This document shows positions 10,211 through 18,884 of a stretch of DNA of 64,000 bases, piece after piece. The position numbers and the translations under genes are program-made. The stretch's first letter is position 1; every line of letters begins with the position of its first letter. The stretch comes from RBC074 sp964470555 (GTDB lineage: Bacteria; Acidobacteriota; Blastocatellia; RBC074), in NCBI GenBank assembly GCA_964470555.1, contig CAYYDG010000017.1:1-64000 (forward strand), read 5' to 3'. Below the pieces are notes generated by a model. That model was not told where the DNA came from, ran no database searches, and saw only the letters and a program-made list of their open reading frames with translations.

Positions 10211-10266
10211 CGTTCAGAGTTCACGCTTCAGCGTGATTGCGCACGCTGAAGCGTGAACTCTGAACG
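10211..10266. repeat. Perfect 25-bp inverted repeat between sigma factor and kinase genes
   Basis: Arms at 10211-10235 and 10242-10266 are exactly complementary, with a 6-nt loop. The inner core reads TTCACGCTTCAGCGTG. It starts 5 bp after the sigma factor stop and ends 20 bp before the kinase ATG, with no T-run, so it is a dispersed palindrome and possibly an attenuating RNA hairpin, more than a classical terminator. Confidence 0.85.
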
Positions 10267-10286
10267 CTTAACCTGGAGCAACGCTT

Positions 10287-13250
10287 ATGACTCCCGAACG
10301 CTGGCAGCAAATTAAGCATCTGGTCAGTTCTGCGTTGGAACAAAGCGCCGAAGAGCGCGCCGCCGTTTTGCAGCAATCCTGCGCCGAAGACGTGTCGCTA
10401 CGCCGAGGGGCTGAAGCCTTGCTCTCGTTTCACGAACAGGCTACGCGCAACCTGGCTTCTCCTGCCAAGCTCAGTTCCGCAGGCACGATGTCCCCCGAAC
10501 GCTGGCAACAGGTCGAGCAAGTCTTTCAATCCGCCTTGGAGCTTCAACCCGCCGAACGCGCGGCGTTCTTGGCAAAGGCTTGCGGCGATGACGCTGAACT
10601 GCGCCACGAAGTCGAAGCCTTGCTGGTCTTTCAAACCGGGATGAGCGGCGTGATTCAAGGTGCGGTTCACGAAGCCGCTGGATTGCTGGCCAACACGAAC
10701 GACAAAGCTCGCTTCGCGCCGGGAATGACGCTCAACAAGCGGTATCGCATCATCGGCCAAATTGGCAAAGGCGGAATGGGCGAAGTCTATCGCGCCGACG
10801 ATCTGAAGCTCGGCCATCCGGTCGCGCTGAAATTCCTGACGGAAAAACTGTCCAACGACAAAGCGATGCTGGCGCGCTTTCACAGCGAAGTAGCCATGGC
10901 GCATCGCGTCACGCATCCGAACGTTTGCCGCGTTCACGACATCGGCGAAGTGACGACTTCGACCGGCAAGCTGCACTTTCTTTCGATGGAATATGTGGAC
11001 GGCGAAGACCTGTCTTCGCTGCTGCGCCGCATCGGTCGCCTGCCCGCCGACAAAGCCGTAGAGATCGCCAACCAGCTTTGCGCTGGAATCGCCGCCGCGC
11101 ACGAAGCGGGCGTGCTGCATCGAGACTTGAAACCGGCGAACGTCATGCTGGACGGCAAAGGTCGCGTTCGCATCACCGATTTTGGCCTGGCCGGATTCGC
11201 CGAACAGATTCGTGAGCAGGAAGTTTTCGCCGGAACGCCCGCTTATATGTCGCCGGAACAGTTCGCGGGCAAAGAAGTCACGACAAAGAGCGACATTTAC
11301 GCGCTGGGCTTGGTGCTCTACGAAATCTTCACCGGCAAGCGCGTGTTTGAAGCCAGTTCACTGCAAGAACTGCAACGCCTGCACGAAAGCAGTTCGCCGA
11401 CCAATCCGTCGAACTGGGTGAAGGACATTGATCCGCTGGTCGAGCGCGTGATTCTGCGCTGTCTGGAAAAAGACCCTGCGAAGCGGTTGGCTTCGGCTAA
11501 ACAAGTGGCGGATGCGTTGCCGGGCGGCGATCCGCTGGCGGCGGCATTGGCGCTGGGTGAAACGCCTTCGCCGGAGATGGTGGCGGCGGCAGGGTCAAAG
11601 ACGGGGATGAGGCCTGCGCATGCGGTGGCGTGGCTGGGAGCGATTGTTGCTGGACTTGTTCTCGCCGCATTTTTGGGAAGCAAGACGAACATCGCTCACA
11701 AAGTGTTGCGCGAAACTTCGTCTGAGGCGCTGGCGCATAAAGCCCGCGAGATCATTCAACGTCTTGGCTACACAGAACCGCCAGTTGATCACGCTTCCGG
11801 TTTTTTCAACGAGCCGCTTTACATCCAATACGTTGAGCAAAAGTTCGAGCCGAGCCATCGCCGGGAGCTTTTCACGAAGAGCCAGCCATCTGCTTTCGGT
11901 TTTTGGTATCGCCAAAGCCCGCGCTATCTGAGTCCGAAGGATCCTTGGAACGCCGGTTGGGTTGCTGAGTTCGATCCCCAGGCAGTCGTTTCGGGCATGG
12001 TGAATCTGAGATTGGATTCGCAAGGGCGGTTGATTATGTTCAATGCCGTGCCGCCGCAATGGGATGAATCCCGCGACACGCCGTCGCCTGATTGGTCAGT
12101 GCTCTTCGCCGCCGCCGGACTCGATCTGGCCAGCTTTACCGCGACGGAGCCGCAATGGACGCCGTTGGCGGCTTGTGACGCGCGGGCAGCCTGGACGGGA
12201 ACTTATCCCGACCTGCCGGAAATCCCGTTGCGTGTTGAAGCCGCTGCCTGGCGCGGCAAGCCAACCTTTTTCAAGCTTGTCTCGCCGTGGACGATACCGG
12301 AGCGGATGCAAACAAGGCCGGAGACTCTGGGTGCGCGCGTTTCCCGGATATTTGGTTTCCTCGTGATGCTCGCCCTTGCCTGCGGAGCGGCGCTGTTGGC
12401 TCGTTACAATTTTCGTCAGGGCCGAGGTGATCGCCGTGGCGCTTTCAGACTGGCTGCTTTCATCTATTCGATCATGATGCTGAGCTGGGTGATTGGCGCG
12501 GATCACACGCCGGATTCCATCAATGAGTTTTTCAGTTTCTTGCTTATCGCCAATGCCCAGGCGTTGTTGGCTGCCGGAGTGGTCTGGTTGCTTTATCTTG
12601 CGATGGAACCTTACGTCAGACGGCGCTGGCCTGTTGCCCTCATTTCGTGGGGGCGACTGCTCAACGGTAATCTGCGCGATCCGTTAGTGGGTCACGATAT
12701 GCTCGTCGGCGTCGCTTTCGGCATCGGCTATGCCCTGCTATTCCGGTTGCGTGACCTTGGCAGGATCTGGCTTGACGCCGCTCCTGACATGTTCGGTGTA
12801 CGCAGTGAACTCCTGCTTGGAGCACGCCAACTGATTGCCAGCCTATTTTTAAGGGACGTATTCCAGTTGACCATGCTCTCTTTGACAATGTTTTTCTTGT
12901 TACTTCTGCTGCGCGTACTCACCCGTCGGCAATGGCTGACCGCCTCTATCTGGGTCTTAATCTGGTTTCTGTCTACCTTTGCTAACCCTGGCCCCAAAAT
13001 GATCAACCTGTTGATCATCACCTTGTGTGGATTGCTGGTGCTATTCGTTATGTTGCGTTCCAGCTTGCTGGCGCTGGTCAGCGGCAATTTTGTGTTCTTA
13101 CCTGTTGGCATAAGCACTTCCGACTTTTCAGCCTGGTACGGCAACACTTCGCTGAGCTTGCTTGCCGTGGTGCTAGCGCTGGCGGTCTATGCGTTCCACA
13201 CGTCGCTGGGCGGGCAGAAGGTATTCGCGGGGAAACTGCTGGAAGAGTGA
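10287..13250 (+). CDS. Membrane Ser/Thr protein kinase, multi-TM C-terminus
   Basis: 987 aa. The N-terminus holds two copies of a helical motif beginning M-T/S-PERWQQ (residues 1-52 and 68-118). Kinase domain about 152-425 with glycine loop GKGGMGEVYRA, Lys182, HRD at 278-280 and DFG at 298-300, all intact, so it should be active. A TM helix (about 450-470) leads to a non-catalytic region of about 200 residues, then seven or more hydrophobic helices to the end. The last residues (KVFAGKLLEE) are echoed by DNA remnants downstream. It follows the ECF sigma factor on the same strand. Confidence 0.9.
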   Translation: MTPERWQQIKHLVSSALEQSAEERAAVLQQSCAEDVSLRRGAEALLSFHEQATRNLASPAKLSSAGTMSPERWQQVEQVFQSALELQPAERAAFLAKACGDDAELRHEVEALLVFQTGMSGVIQGAVHEAAGLLANTNDKARFAPGMTLNKRYRIIGQIGKGGMGEVYRADDLKLGHPVALKFLTEKLSNDKAMLARFHSEVAMAHRVTHPNVCRVHDIGEVTTSTGKLHFLSMEYVDGEDLSSLLRRIGRLPADKAVEIANQLCAGIAAAHEAGVLHRDLKPANVMLDGKGRVRITDFGLAGFAEQIREQEVFAGTPAYMSPEQFAGKEVTTKSDIYALGLVLYEIFTGKRVFEASSLQELQRLHESSSPTNPSNWVKDIDPLVERVILRCLEKDPAKRLASAKQVADALPGGDPLAAALALGETPSPEMVAAAGSKTGMRPAHAVAWLGAIVAGLVLAAFLGSKTNIAHKVLRETSSEALAHKAREIIQRLGYTEPPVDHASGFFNEPLYIQYVEQKFEPSHRRELFTKSQPSAFGFWYRQSPRYLSPKDPWNAGWVAEFDPQAVVSGMVNLRLDSQGRLIMFNAVPPQWDESRDTPSPDWSVLFAAAGLDLASFTATEPQWTPLAACDARAAWTGTYPDLPEIPLRVEAAAWRGKPTFFKLVSPWTIPERMQTRPETLGARVSRIFGFLVMLALACGAALLARYNFRQGRGDRRGAFRLAAFIYSIMMLSWVIGADHTPDSINEFFSFLLIANAQALLAAGVVWLLYLAMEPYVRRRWPVALISWGRLLNGNLRDPLVGHDMLVGVAFGIGYALLFRLRDLGRIWLDAAPDMFGVRSELLLGARQLIASLFLRDVFQLTMLSLTMFFLLLLLRVLTRRQWLTASIWVLIWFLSTFANPGPKMINLLIITLCGLLVLFVMLRSSLLALVSGNFVFLPVGISTSDFSAWYGNTSLSLLAVVLALAVYAFHTSLGGQKVFAGKLLEE

Positions 13251-13395
13251 TGGGAACGCAAGCGCCCCCGGCTGCTGGTAAAAGAAGCCGCGCAGCTTCC
13301 TTATTTTGGGTTGCCGGAAAGCGATCATTTTAAGAAGGCAGGGTTCGGAAGCTTCGCGCTTTTTCAGATGGCAAGCGAGGGCGCTTGCGTTCCCA
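13251..13395. repeat. MITE-like inverted-repeat element directly after the kinase stop
   Basis: Terminal arms of 17 bp, TGGGAACGCAAGCGCCC (13251-13267) and its exact complement (13379-13395), enclose about 110 bp that itself contains a weaker inverted repeat (GAAGCCGCGCAGCTTCC-like against GGAAGCTTCGCGC). It abuts the TGA of the kinase gene on one side and a copy of the kinase 3' end on the other. No coding capacity is visible. Confidence 0.65.
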
Positions 13396-13435
13396 GGCGG
13401 GCCGCAAGGTGTTCGCGGGGAAGCTGCTGGAAGAG
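13396..13435 (+). pseudogene. Remnant copy of the kinase 3' end
   Basis: This 40-bp stretch nearly repeats the final codons of the kinase gene (13209-13247), differing by one indel and a few substitutions, and would encode GRKVFAGKLLEE. A more diverged third copy lies at 14361-14392. The simplest reading is that further kinase paralogues once lay here and were deleted or replaced. Confidence 0.55.
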
Positions 13436-13523
13436 AGATGGCGAGCAATCCAAACATCCCGGCTAGAATACCGCCGCGACGCGCTTTCCTACGTAAAGAG
13501 GCTGGTGTAAAAGGTGACTGTTT

Positions 13524-13820
13524 ATGAAACTCTACGATGTCATCTGGAAAGAACAATTCGTTGATAAGCTGGCCGATAAACATGGCGTCTCGACGGATGA
13601 GGTCGAAGAAGTTTTGTTCGGAAAACCGCACGTTCGTTTGGCCGAAAAGGGGCGGGTCAAGGGAGAGAACTTGTACACCGCCTACGGACAAACAGCGGCA
13701 GGCCGGTATTTGGTGGTCTTTTTCATCCGCAAACGCCGGGCAACGGCTTTGCCAATCTCAGCGCGCGAGATGAGCGCGGCTGAACGCAGGTATTATCATG
13801 AGCAAAAAGAAGCAAATTGA
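13524..13820 (+). CDS. BrnT-like (DUF497) toxin of a type II toxin-antitoxin system
   Basis: 98 aa. Probable ribonuclease toxin of the BrnT/RelE-like fold. The DVIWKEQFVDKL start, EEVLFGKPHVRLAEKGR segment and YLVVFFIRKRRATALPISAREMSAAERRYY end follow the family closely; Arg/His-rich C-terminal residues are the presumed catalytic set. A site AAAGGTGA precedes the ATG. The antitoxin gene overlaps the toxin 3' end by 23 bp, the usual toxin-first BrnTA order. The cassette lies between remnants of a kinase gene, consistent with insertion. Confidence 0.85.
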   Translation: MKLYDVIWKEQFVDKLADKHGVSTDEVEEVLFGKPHVRLAEKGRVKGENLYTAYGQTAAGRYLVVFFIRKRRATALPISAREMSAAERRYYHEQKEAN

Positions 13821-14088
13821 TCCGATCCCAGAAGAATTCGGCAGTTATGAAGAGGCCGCCGAATTTTGGGATACGCACGACACGACGGATTACCCTGATG
13901 CTTTCCGCACCGTCAAAGTGGAGGGCGAGTTGCGAAACCGTCATTACGAAATCGAGATTGAAGCCGATGTCGTGCAGGCGCTCCGAAGCCAAGCACGGCA
14001 GAGCGGCGTCAAGATCAGCCAGCTTGCCAGTCAGTTGCTCCGGCAACAATTGCCGCCACGCTTGAAAGCGAATACCACAAAAGTTTGA
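13798..14088 (+). CDS. BrnA/CopG-like antitoxin
   Basis: 96 aa. Begins with a lysine-rich tail and a PEEFGSYEEAAEFWDTHD segment diagnostic of the CopG-type antitoxin family (PF12441), normally paired with BrnT. Residues 40-75 (IEIEADVVQALRSQARQSGVKISQLASQLL) look like a ribbon-helix-helix DNA-binding domain, which would also autoregulate the operon. It overlaps the toxin gene by 23 bp. Confidence 0.85.
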   Translation: MSKKKQIDPIPEEFGSYEEAAEFWDTHDTTDYPDAFRTVKVEGELRNRHYEIEIEADVVQALRSQARQSGVKISQLASQLLRQQLPPRLKANTTKV

Positions 14089-14092
14089 TGCT

Positions 14093-14335
14093 ATGGCAAG
14101 CAGACCAACACTGAAAGTAAATGCGAACCGATTGATGCTGAGCGCAGTCAACCGGGTGGAAATTCCGAACCTGCCGTTTCGCGCCGAAAACGATGCGGAA
14201 GCGGACACGCTCTATTTGCGTTTTCAAGACGACCTGAAAGCGACGTGCAGCAAAAGCGACACGGCCAACGGGCTGATTTACGATTACCACGAAAAGACTC
14301 TGGTCGGGATTGAAATCCTCGAAGCCTCAGCTTGA
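14093..14335 (+). CDS. DUF2283 family protein
   Basis: 80 aa. The part from about residue 32 matches DUF2283: ENDAEADTLYLRFQDD, then LIYDYHEKTLVGIEILEASA at the end. DUF2283 proteins are small and uncharacterised and often accompany toxin-antitoxin or DUF4258 genes. The ATG lies 4 bp after the antitoxin stop, so it is the third gene of this operon. Confidence 0.8.
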   Translation: MASRPTLKVNANRLMLSAVNRVEIPNLPFRAENDAEADTLYLRFQDDLKATCSKSDTANGLIYDYHEKTLVGIEILEASA

Positions 14336-14360
14336 CGCCCCATCTCACTGGACTGGAAAA

Positions 14361-14392
14361 GGGTGTGCGCGGAGAAGCTGCTGGAAGTGTGA
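14361..14392 (+). pseudogene. Third, diverged copy of the kinase 3' end
   Basis: The core GAGAAGCTGCTGGAAG followed by a stop in the same frame resembles the kinase tail at 13209-13250 and its copy at 13396-13435. It lies immediately after the toxin-antitoxin-DUF2283 operon, so the cassette is bracketed by kinase-tail remnants. Confidence 0.4.
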
Positions 14393-14438
14393 GCCGTCCA
14401 CATGTAGAGACATAAAATTTTGCGTTTCTACGCTTGTG

Positions 14439-17400
14439 TTACAACTTCCAGCTTTGCGCGATTTGGTGGGCTTTCTCTGTTTGATTGAGTTGTTGTAGTA
14501 GTGCGTAAAGTTCCACCGCCGGAGCTTTTCTGGCTTGAGTGATGGTGGCAAATCGGGTTTCGTCTTTGCCAAGCTGATTGCGAATGTCGTCCAGCAGCGC
14601 GACGGTTTGCTGAAAGGCCGTCAATGTTTCCGGCGAAGTCGAATTTTGCCTGTGCAAGATTTGTGCTTTCGTCCAGTATGCGCGCCAGCGTTCGCCGGAA
14701 TCGGCTTCTTCCAGCAATTCAATTGCGCGTTCGATGACGGACGAAGCTTCGTCAGCCTGTCCCAACGCCAGCAAGGCGTGCGCGCGTTCGGTCAAAATCA
14801 TTCCCAGCCCGTCGCGGTTGTTCAATTCTTCGGCAATGACAATGGCGTTGTCGGCAAAATCCAGCGCCGATTGAGCGTCGTTTTCCGCCAACGCCAATCG
14901 AGCCAGGTCTGTCATAACGCGAAATTCATCATCGCGGTCGCCGATTTCCAAAATCATCGCGTAAGACTTTTCCAGCAATTTGCGCGCTTCGGCCAGTTGG
15001 CCGCGTTCGCAATTTGCGCGCCCCAGCAACCAGTACGTTTCGGCTTCGCCGTGAGTCGCGCCGACGGCGTGCATTTTTTGCTGCGCGCGAAGCAGCATTT
15101 CCACCGCTTCGTCATACAACCCCTGAGCCAGTCGCGCCTGGCCGATTCCCATATCCATTTTGGCTTCGCTGTTGGCGTCGCCCAAACGTTCGGCGTCTTC
15201 ACGCGCGCGCAATGCCAGTTCAATCGCGGTTTCGTATCGGCCTCGACTGAGTTCCGCCCAATGGCTGCGGCGCAACAGCAACACGCGACGTTGAATATCG
15301 CCGACCGACGACAGGTAATCCACCGCGCGTTCCAACAGCGGAGCGCCTTCGGTGAAATGGCCTTGCAGCGCGCGCGCCCATCCCAACAATCCGAAAGCGA
15401 TGGCGGCAACGTGACTGTTCAACGGAACGTCGCGTAACGATTGCTGCGCCAATTCAATCGCCGCGTCGTAATTTCCTTGCCGGACTTCGACGCCGCCGAT
15501 TTGCAGCAACGCCAATCCGGCGCCGTCCTGATCGTCCATGGCCCGATAAATTTCCAACGCCTGTTCGGTGACAGCGATGGCTTCGCGGTACAAACTCAAA
15601 CTCATGCGCGTCTGGCCTTGCTGCAACAACGCCGTCGCCAACCCAGCACGGTCGCCAATGACGCGAGCCAGCGAAACGGCTTCGGCATACACGGCGTCGG
15701 ATTCCTTCAGTTTGCCCAAGGCGAAAAGCGTTTCGCCCAGAGCAAACAGCAACTTCAATTGATCCGCAGGGGCAATCGGATTGCCGCTGGTTTGCGCCAA
15801 TTCGTGAGCTGCGCGGCGGGCACGTTCGATGCAAATCATGGCTTCACTCCACGACAAACGACTGCTGGCTGCCTGCCAGGCGCGAATCCCCCAATCAAAG
15901 GCGCGTTCCCAATTTCCGCCGGATTCATAATGCGCGCTGACGGCGTCGGCGACACGGTCGGGTTCCAGCAGATACAGGCCTTCGATGGAGCGCGCGGCAA
16001 ACAGATGCAATCGTTTTCGCTGGCGAGGCGGCAAGCCGTCATACAAAACTTGCCGCAGTGTGTTGTGATAAAAGCGTGCGTCGTTGTCGCCGGTTACGCC
16101 GCGTTCGGACAACACGCCGCGCCGCACGGCTTCCTGCAACAATTGTTCAATGTCGTCTTCGCTGCGCCCTGACATTTTGGCCAGCATTTCGACGCGAAAC
16201 TCTTCGCCCAGGACGGCGGCCATTTCGGTCATTTGGCGAACTTCTTCAGACAGCCGATCCAGCTTGGCTTGCGCGGCCATGACAATCGTTACAGGCAACG
16301 ACAAATCCTTGATTCCGTTCCATTGCCAATGCGCTTCGGGCTGCGGGGCGAAACTGACGACACGCTCCGCCGCCAACAGCCGCAACATTTCCATCAAAAA
16401 ATAAGGATTGCCGCCCGTGATGCGATGCAGCGTTTGCAAATCGGCAGGAGGAATTTCGATGTCGGAATTGAAGACGGCTTCGATGGTTGCGCGACACAGC
16501 ATTTCATCGAGCGGTCGCAGCGACAGCGTCGCATAGCTGCGATACCCGGCCAGCCGTTTCAGCCATTCGGCAAATGCGCTTTGGCGTTCGTTGACGGCCT
16601 CGGCGCGCGCCAGACAGACCAGCATCAACGGTTCGCGTTGCAGCATTCGCATCAGATTGCCTATGACTTCGCGGCTGGCTTCGTCCGCCCATTGCACGTC
16701 ATCCAGAATCAAAACCAGCGGGCGGTGCTGGCTGGCGCGCAGAAAACACTGGCTGATGGGCGCGACGGCTTTCGACGCCGGAGCGGTCAATTTGCCGGTC
16801 GGACGCGGCAAGTTCAGCGAACCGGTGCGTGCCAGGGTGGTTTCTTCCACTCGCAATGTGCCTGTGTTGGTCGTCTGGCGAATCTGGCTGTTGAGCCTGC
16901 CGTCGGTGAACAGTTCTTCGGGCAGTGAAACGCCGAAATGATTTTTGACCATCGCCCGCAAATCGCATTCATCGCGGTTGGCGGCGTTGACGCCCAGCAA
17001 GTTGCGAAGCAAATCCAGGAAGATTTCGTAGGGCGCAAGTCGGCTGGCCTGGTAATCGAAAAATTGTGCGTACAAACAAACTGCGCCATGTGATTGCGCC
17101 AGATTGGCGAACGCGCGAGCAAGCTGGGTTTTGCCGACGCCGGATTCGCCAATCAGCAACACAGGCCGTCCGTTGCCATCCAGCGCGCGACGAAAATCGC
17201 CGAACAATTGAGCCATCTCTGCATCGCGTCCGACCAATTGGTTGTAATCGGGAATTCCATTCGCGGCGGGTTGAGCAAGCGGTTTGGCGAATGGTGGCGG
17301 TTCAACCGGCGCGGCGAGTTCAGCGACTTCGTCAGAAGGTTCATTTGTTTTGGCGGGTGGTTCTGCCTTTTCCAGTTCGACTTTGGCGATGAACCGGTAA

Positions 17401-17696
17401 CCGCGACCGTGATAGGTTTCGATGAATTTCGCTTCGTCGGCAACATCGCCCAGTGCGCGCCGCGCTTGAGACACAGCTCGTTTCAGCACGCCGTCGGTCG
17501 TGAACGTGTCCGGCCAGACGGCTTCCAGCAATTCATCTTTGCTGATGACACGGTCGTTGTTGGCGACCAGATAACGCAACACCTGAACGGCGCGGCGTTC
17601 CAGCGGGACGATTTTCTCTTCGCGATACAGCAGATCAACGTCGGCGGGAATTCGATAAGGCGTAAACAGCAACGCAACTTGAGGTGTGTTGGGCAT
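14439..17696 (-). CDS. Winged-helix, AAA-ATPase and TPR regulator
   Basis: 1085 aa cytoplasmic transcription regulator. An OmpR/CadC-type winged helix (about 10-105, ending in the YHGRGYRF motif) is followed by a linker and an AAA_16-type NTPase domain with Walker A GESGVGKT (about 190) and Walker B LVLILDDVQWADE (about 330). The C-terminal half (620-1070) is made of about ten TPR-like helical repeats. This arrangement resembles adenylate-cyclase-associated and SARP/MalT-style signal ATPases; the TPR half probably binds the ligand or partner. It starts 18 bp after the response regulator stop, so the two are one operon. Confidence 0.85.
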   Translation of the reverse strand: MPNTPQVALLFTPYRIPADVDLLYREEKIVPLERRAVQVLRYLVANNDRVISKDELLEAVWPDTFTTDGVLKRAVSQARRALGDVADEAKFIETYHGRGYRFIAKVELEKAEPPAKTNEPSDEVAELAAPVEPPPFAKPLAQPAANGIPDYNQLVGRDAEMAQLFGDFRRALDGNGRPVLLIGESGVGKTQLARAFANLAQSHGAVCLYAQFFDYQASRLAPYEIFLDLLRNLLGVNAANRDECDLRAMVKNHFGVSLPEELFTDGRLNSQIRQTTNTGTLRVEETTLARTGSLNLPRPTGKLTAPASKAVAPISQCFLRASQHRPLVLILDDVQWADEASREVIGNLMRMLQREPLMLVCLARAEAVNERQSAFAEWLKRLAGYRSYATLSLRPLDEMLCRATIEAVFNSDIEIPPADLQTLHRITGGNPYFLMEMLRLLAAERVVSFAPQPEAHWQWNGIKDLSLPVTIVMAAQAKLDRLSEEVRQMTEMAAVLGEEFRVEMLAKMSGRSEDDIEQLLQEAVRRGVLSERGVTGDNDARFYHNTLRQVLYDGLPPRQRKRLHLFAARSIEGLYLLEPDRVADAVSAHYESGGNWERAFDWGIRAWQAASSRLSWSEAMICIERARRAAHELAQTSGNPIAPADQLKLLFALGETLFALGKLKESDAVYAEAVSLARVIGDRAGLATALLQQGQTRMSLSLYREAIAVTEQALEIYRAMDDQDGAGLALLQIGGVEVRQGNYDAAIELAQQSLRDVPLNSHVAAIAFGLLGWARALQGHFTEGAPLLERAVDYLSSVGDIQRRVLLLRRSHWAELSRGRYETAIELALRAREDAERLGDANSEAKMDMGIGQARLAQGLYDEAVEMLLRAQQKMHAVGATHGEAETYWLLGRANCERGQLAEARKLLEKSYAMILEIGDRDDEFRVMTDLARLALAENDAQSALDFADNAIVIAEELNNRDGLGMILTERAHALLALGQADEASSVIERAIELLEEADSGERWRAYWTKAQILHRQNSTSPETLTAFQQTVALLDDIRNQLGKDETRFATITQARKAPAVELYALLQQLNQTEKAHQIAQSWKL

Positions 17697-17714
17697 AAAC
17701 TTGAGTGGAAAACT

Positions 17715-18377
17715 TCAGGAGATGATTCCGCTGCGTAACGCTTTGCTGACGGCTTCGTTTTTGGAATGGACGTGGAGCTTTTCATAAATGCTGCGAATGT
17801 AATTTCGCACTGTATTGACGCTGATGGCCAGTTGTCCGGCGGCGCTCTGATAACTGTGCCCGTCGGCCAGCAATTGCAGAAGTTTGATTTCCTGCGGGGT
17901 CAATTGTTCTTCCAGCTTTTCCGGCGCTTTGGTGGTTTGAAACAGCGTGACGACTTTGCGGGCGATTTCCGGCGACATCGGCGCGCCACCTTCGTGAGCT
18001 TCGCGGATGGCGTCGAGCAGCTTTGCCGGAGCAGTTTTTTTCAGCAAATACCCGCAGGCTCCGTTGCAGATGGATTCAAAGATTTTGTCCTGTTCGGCGT
18101 AAATGGTCAGCATCAATACTTGCATCGTCGGAAATCGTTCGCGAAACAGTTTGACGCCGTCCGATCCCAGCATTCCCGGCAAATGAATGTCCAGCAGCAG
18201 AATGTCCGGCAACTGTTGACCGTCCGCGCCCAGATTGCGAAGCGCTTCTTCGACCGAACCGAACATCTGCGAACAGCCGTAACCGGGTGTCGCGCTGATT
18301 AACAATCCCAGTCCTTCGCGCAACGAACGGTCGTCTTCGACAATGCCGACATGAATGATTCCATTGGTTGATTCCAT
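17715..18377 (-). CDS. NarL/LuxR-type response regulator
   Basis: 220 aa. The receiver domain (8-130) has the acidic pair in IVEDD, phosphoacceptor Asp in LLLDIHLPGM, switch residue in MLTIY and Lys in LLKKT. A LuxR-type helix-turn-helix (155-215, LTPQEIKLLQLLADGHSYQSAA...) follows. It is the first gene of an operon with the winged-helix/AAA/TPR regulator. No histidine kinase is adjacent; the coupled partner may be the NarL-type kinase at 8603-9412 or one outside the window. Confidence 0.9.
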   Translation of the reverse strand: MESTNGIIHVGIVEDDRSLREGLGLLISATPGYGCSQMFGSVEEALRNLGADGQQLPDILLLDIHLPGMLGSDGVKLFRERFPTMQVLMLTIYAEQDKIFESICNGACGYLLKKTAPAKLLDAIREAHEGGAPMSPEIARKVVTLFQTTKAPEKLEEQLTPQEIKLLQLLADGHSYQSAAGQLAISVNTVRNYIRSIYEKLHVHSKNEAVSKALRSGIIS

Positions 18378-18644
18378 AATTTGGTCCGCGTTCGGGGAAT
18401 GTCAGGTTTTCGCCGAAGATATTACTGCACGTGGCCTGCTGCCGGGCAGCGCACAAATATGCGCCGCTGATCAGTCAGCGCATCACGAAAACATCACCAA
18501 AGCCTCATGAATGAACCGACTGTCTTGAATACACTGCACGGCGTTGATAACGGAACGATTGAGGCCGACGAGATTTCGTCTTGTCAGGCAAGGGTTTTAA
18601 CGATGTTCGCTCTACGGTTCATCCGTAGCGGCGGGCACTGAGTA

Positions 18645-18720
18645 GCGCCGAAGCGGCGGGGACTGGTCGGTTTGGTTTCTGAGGCGAGAGGCCGAACTGA
18701 ATTTTTCCGCCGCTTCGCGC
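18645..18720. repeat. Inverted-repeat element, CCGAAGCGGCGG type
   Basis: Left arm 18645-18659 (GCGCCGAAGCGGCGG) pairs with right arm 18707-18720 (CCGCCGCTTCGCGC) across about 47 bp. No coding content. Confidence 0.5.
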
Positions 18721-18817
18721 TTTCGGCCTTATCAAAATCAGATAACTCAGCACGATCTTTCATAAAACGTAACTGCTCAGGCCAGGTGATTAGCGGTTGA
18801 GTCAGCAAGGTTTTGAA

Positions 18818-18884
18818 ACCACAAAAGGCACAGAAGGCGCAAAATTGGCCGTAATCTTTTTGTGTATTTTGTGCTTTTTGTGGT
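18818..18884. repeat. Inverted-repeat element, CACAAAAGGCACA type
   Basis: Left arm 18818-18832 (ACCACAAAAGGCACA) and right arm 18870-18884 (TGTGCTTTTTGTGGT) match at 14 of 15 positions. A related CACAGAG-type element is at 22815-22898. Confidence 0.6.
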
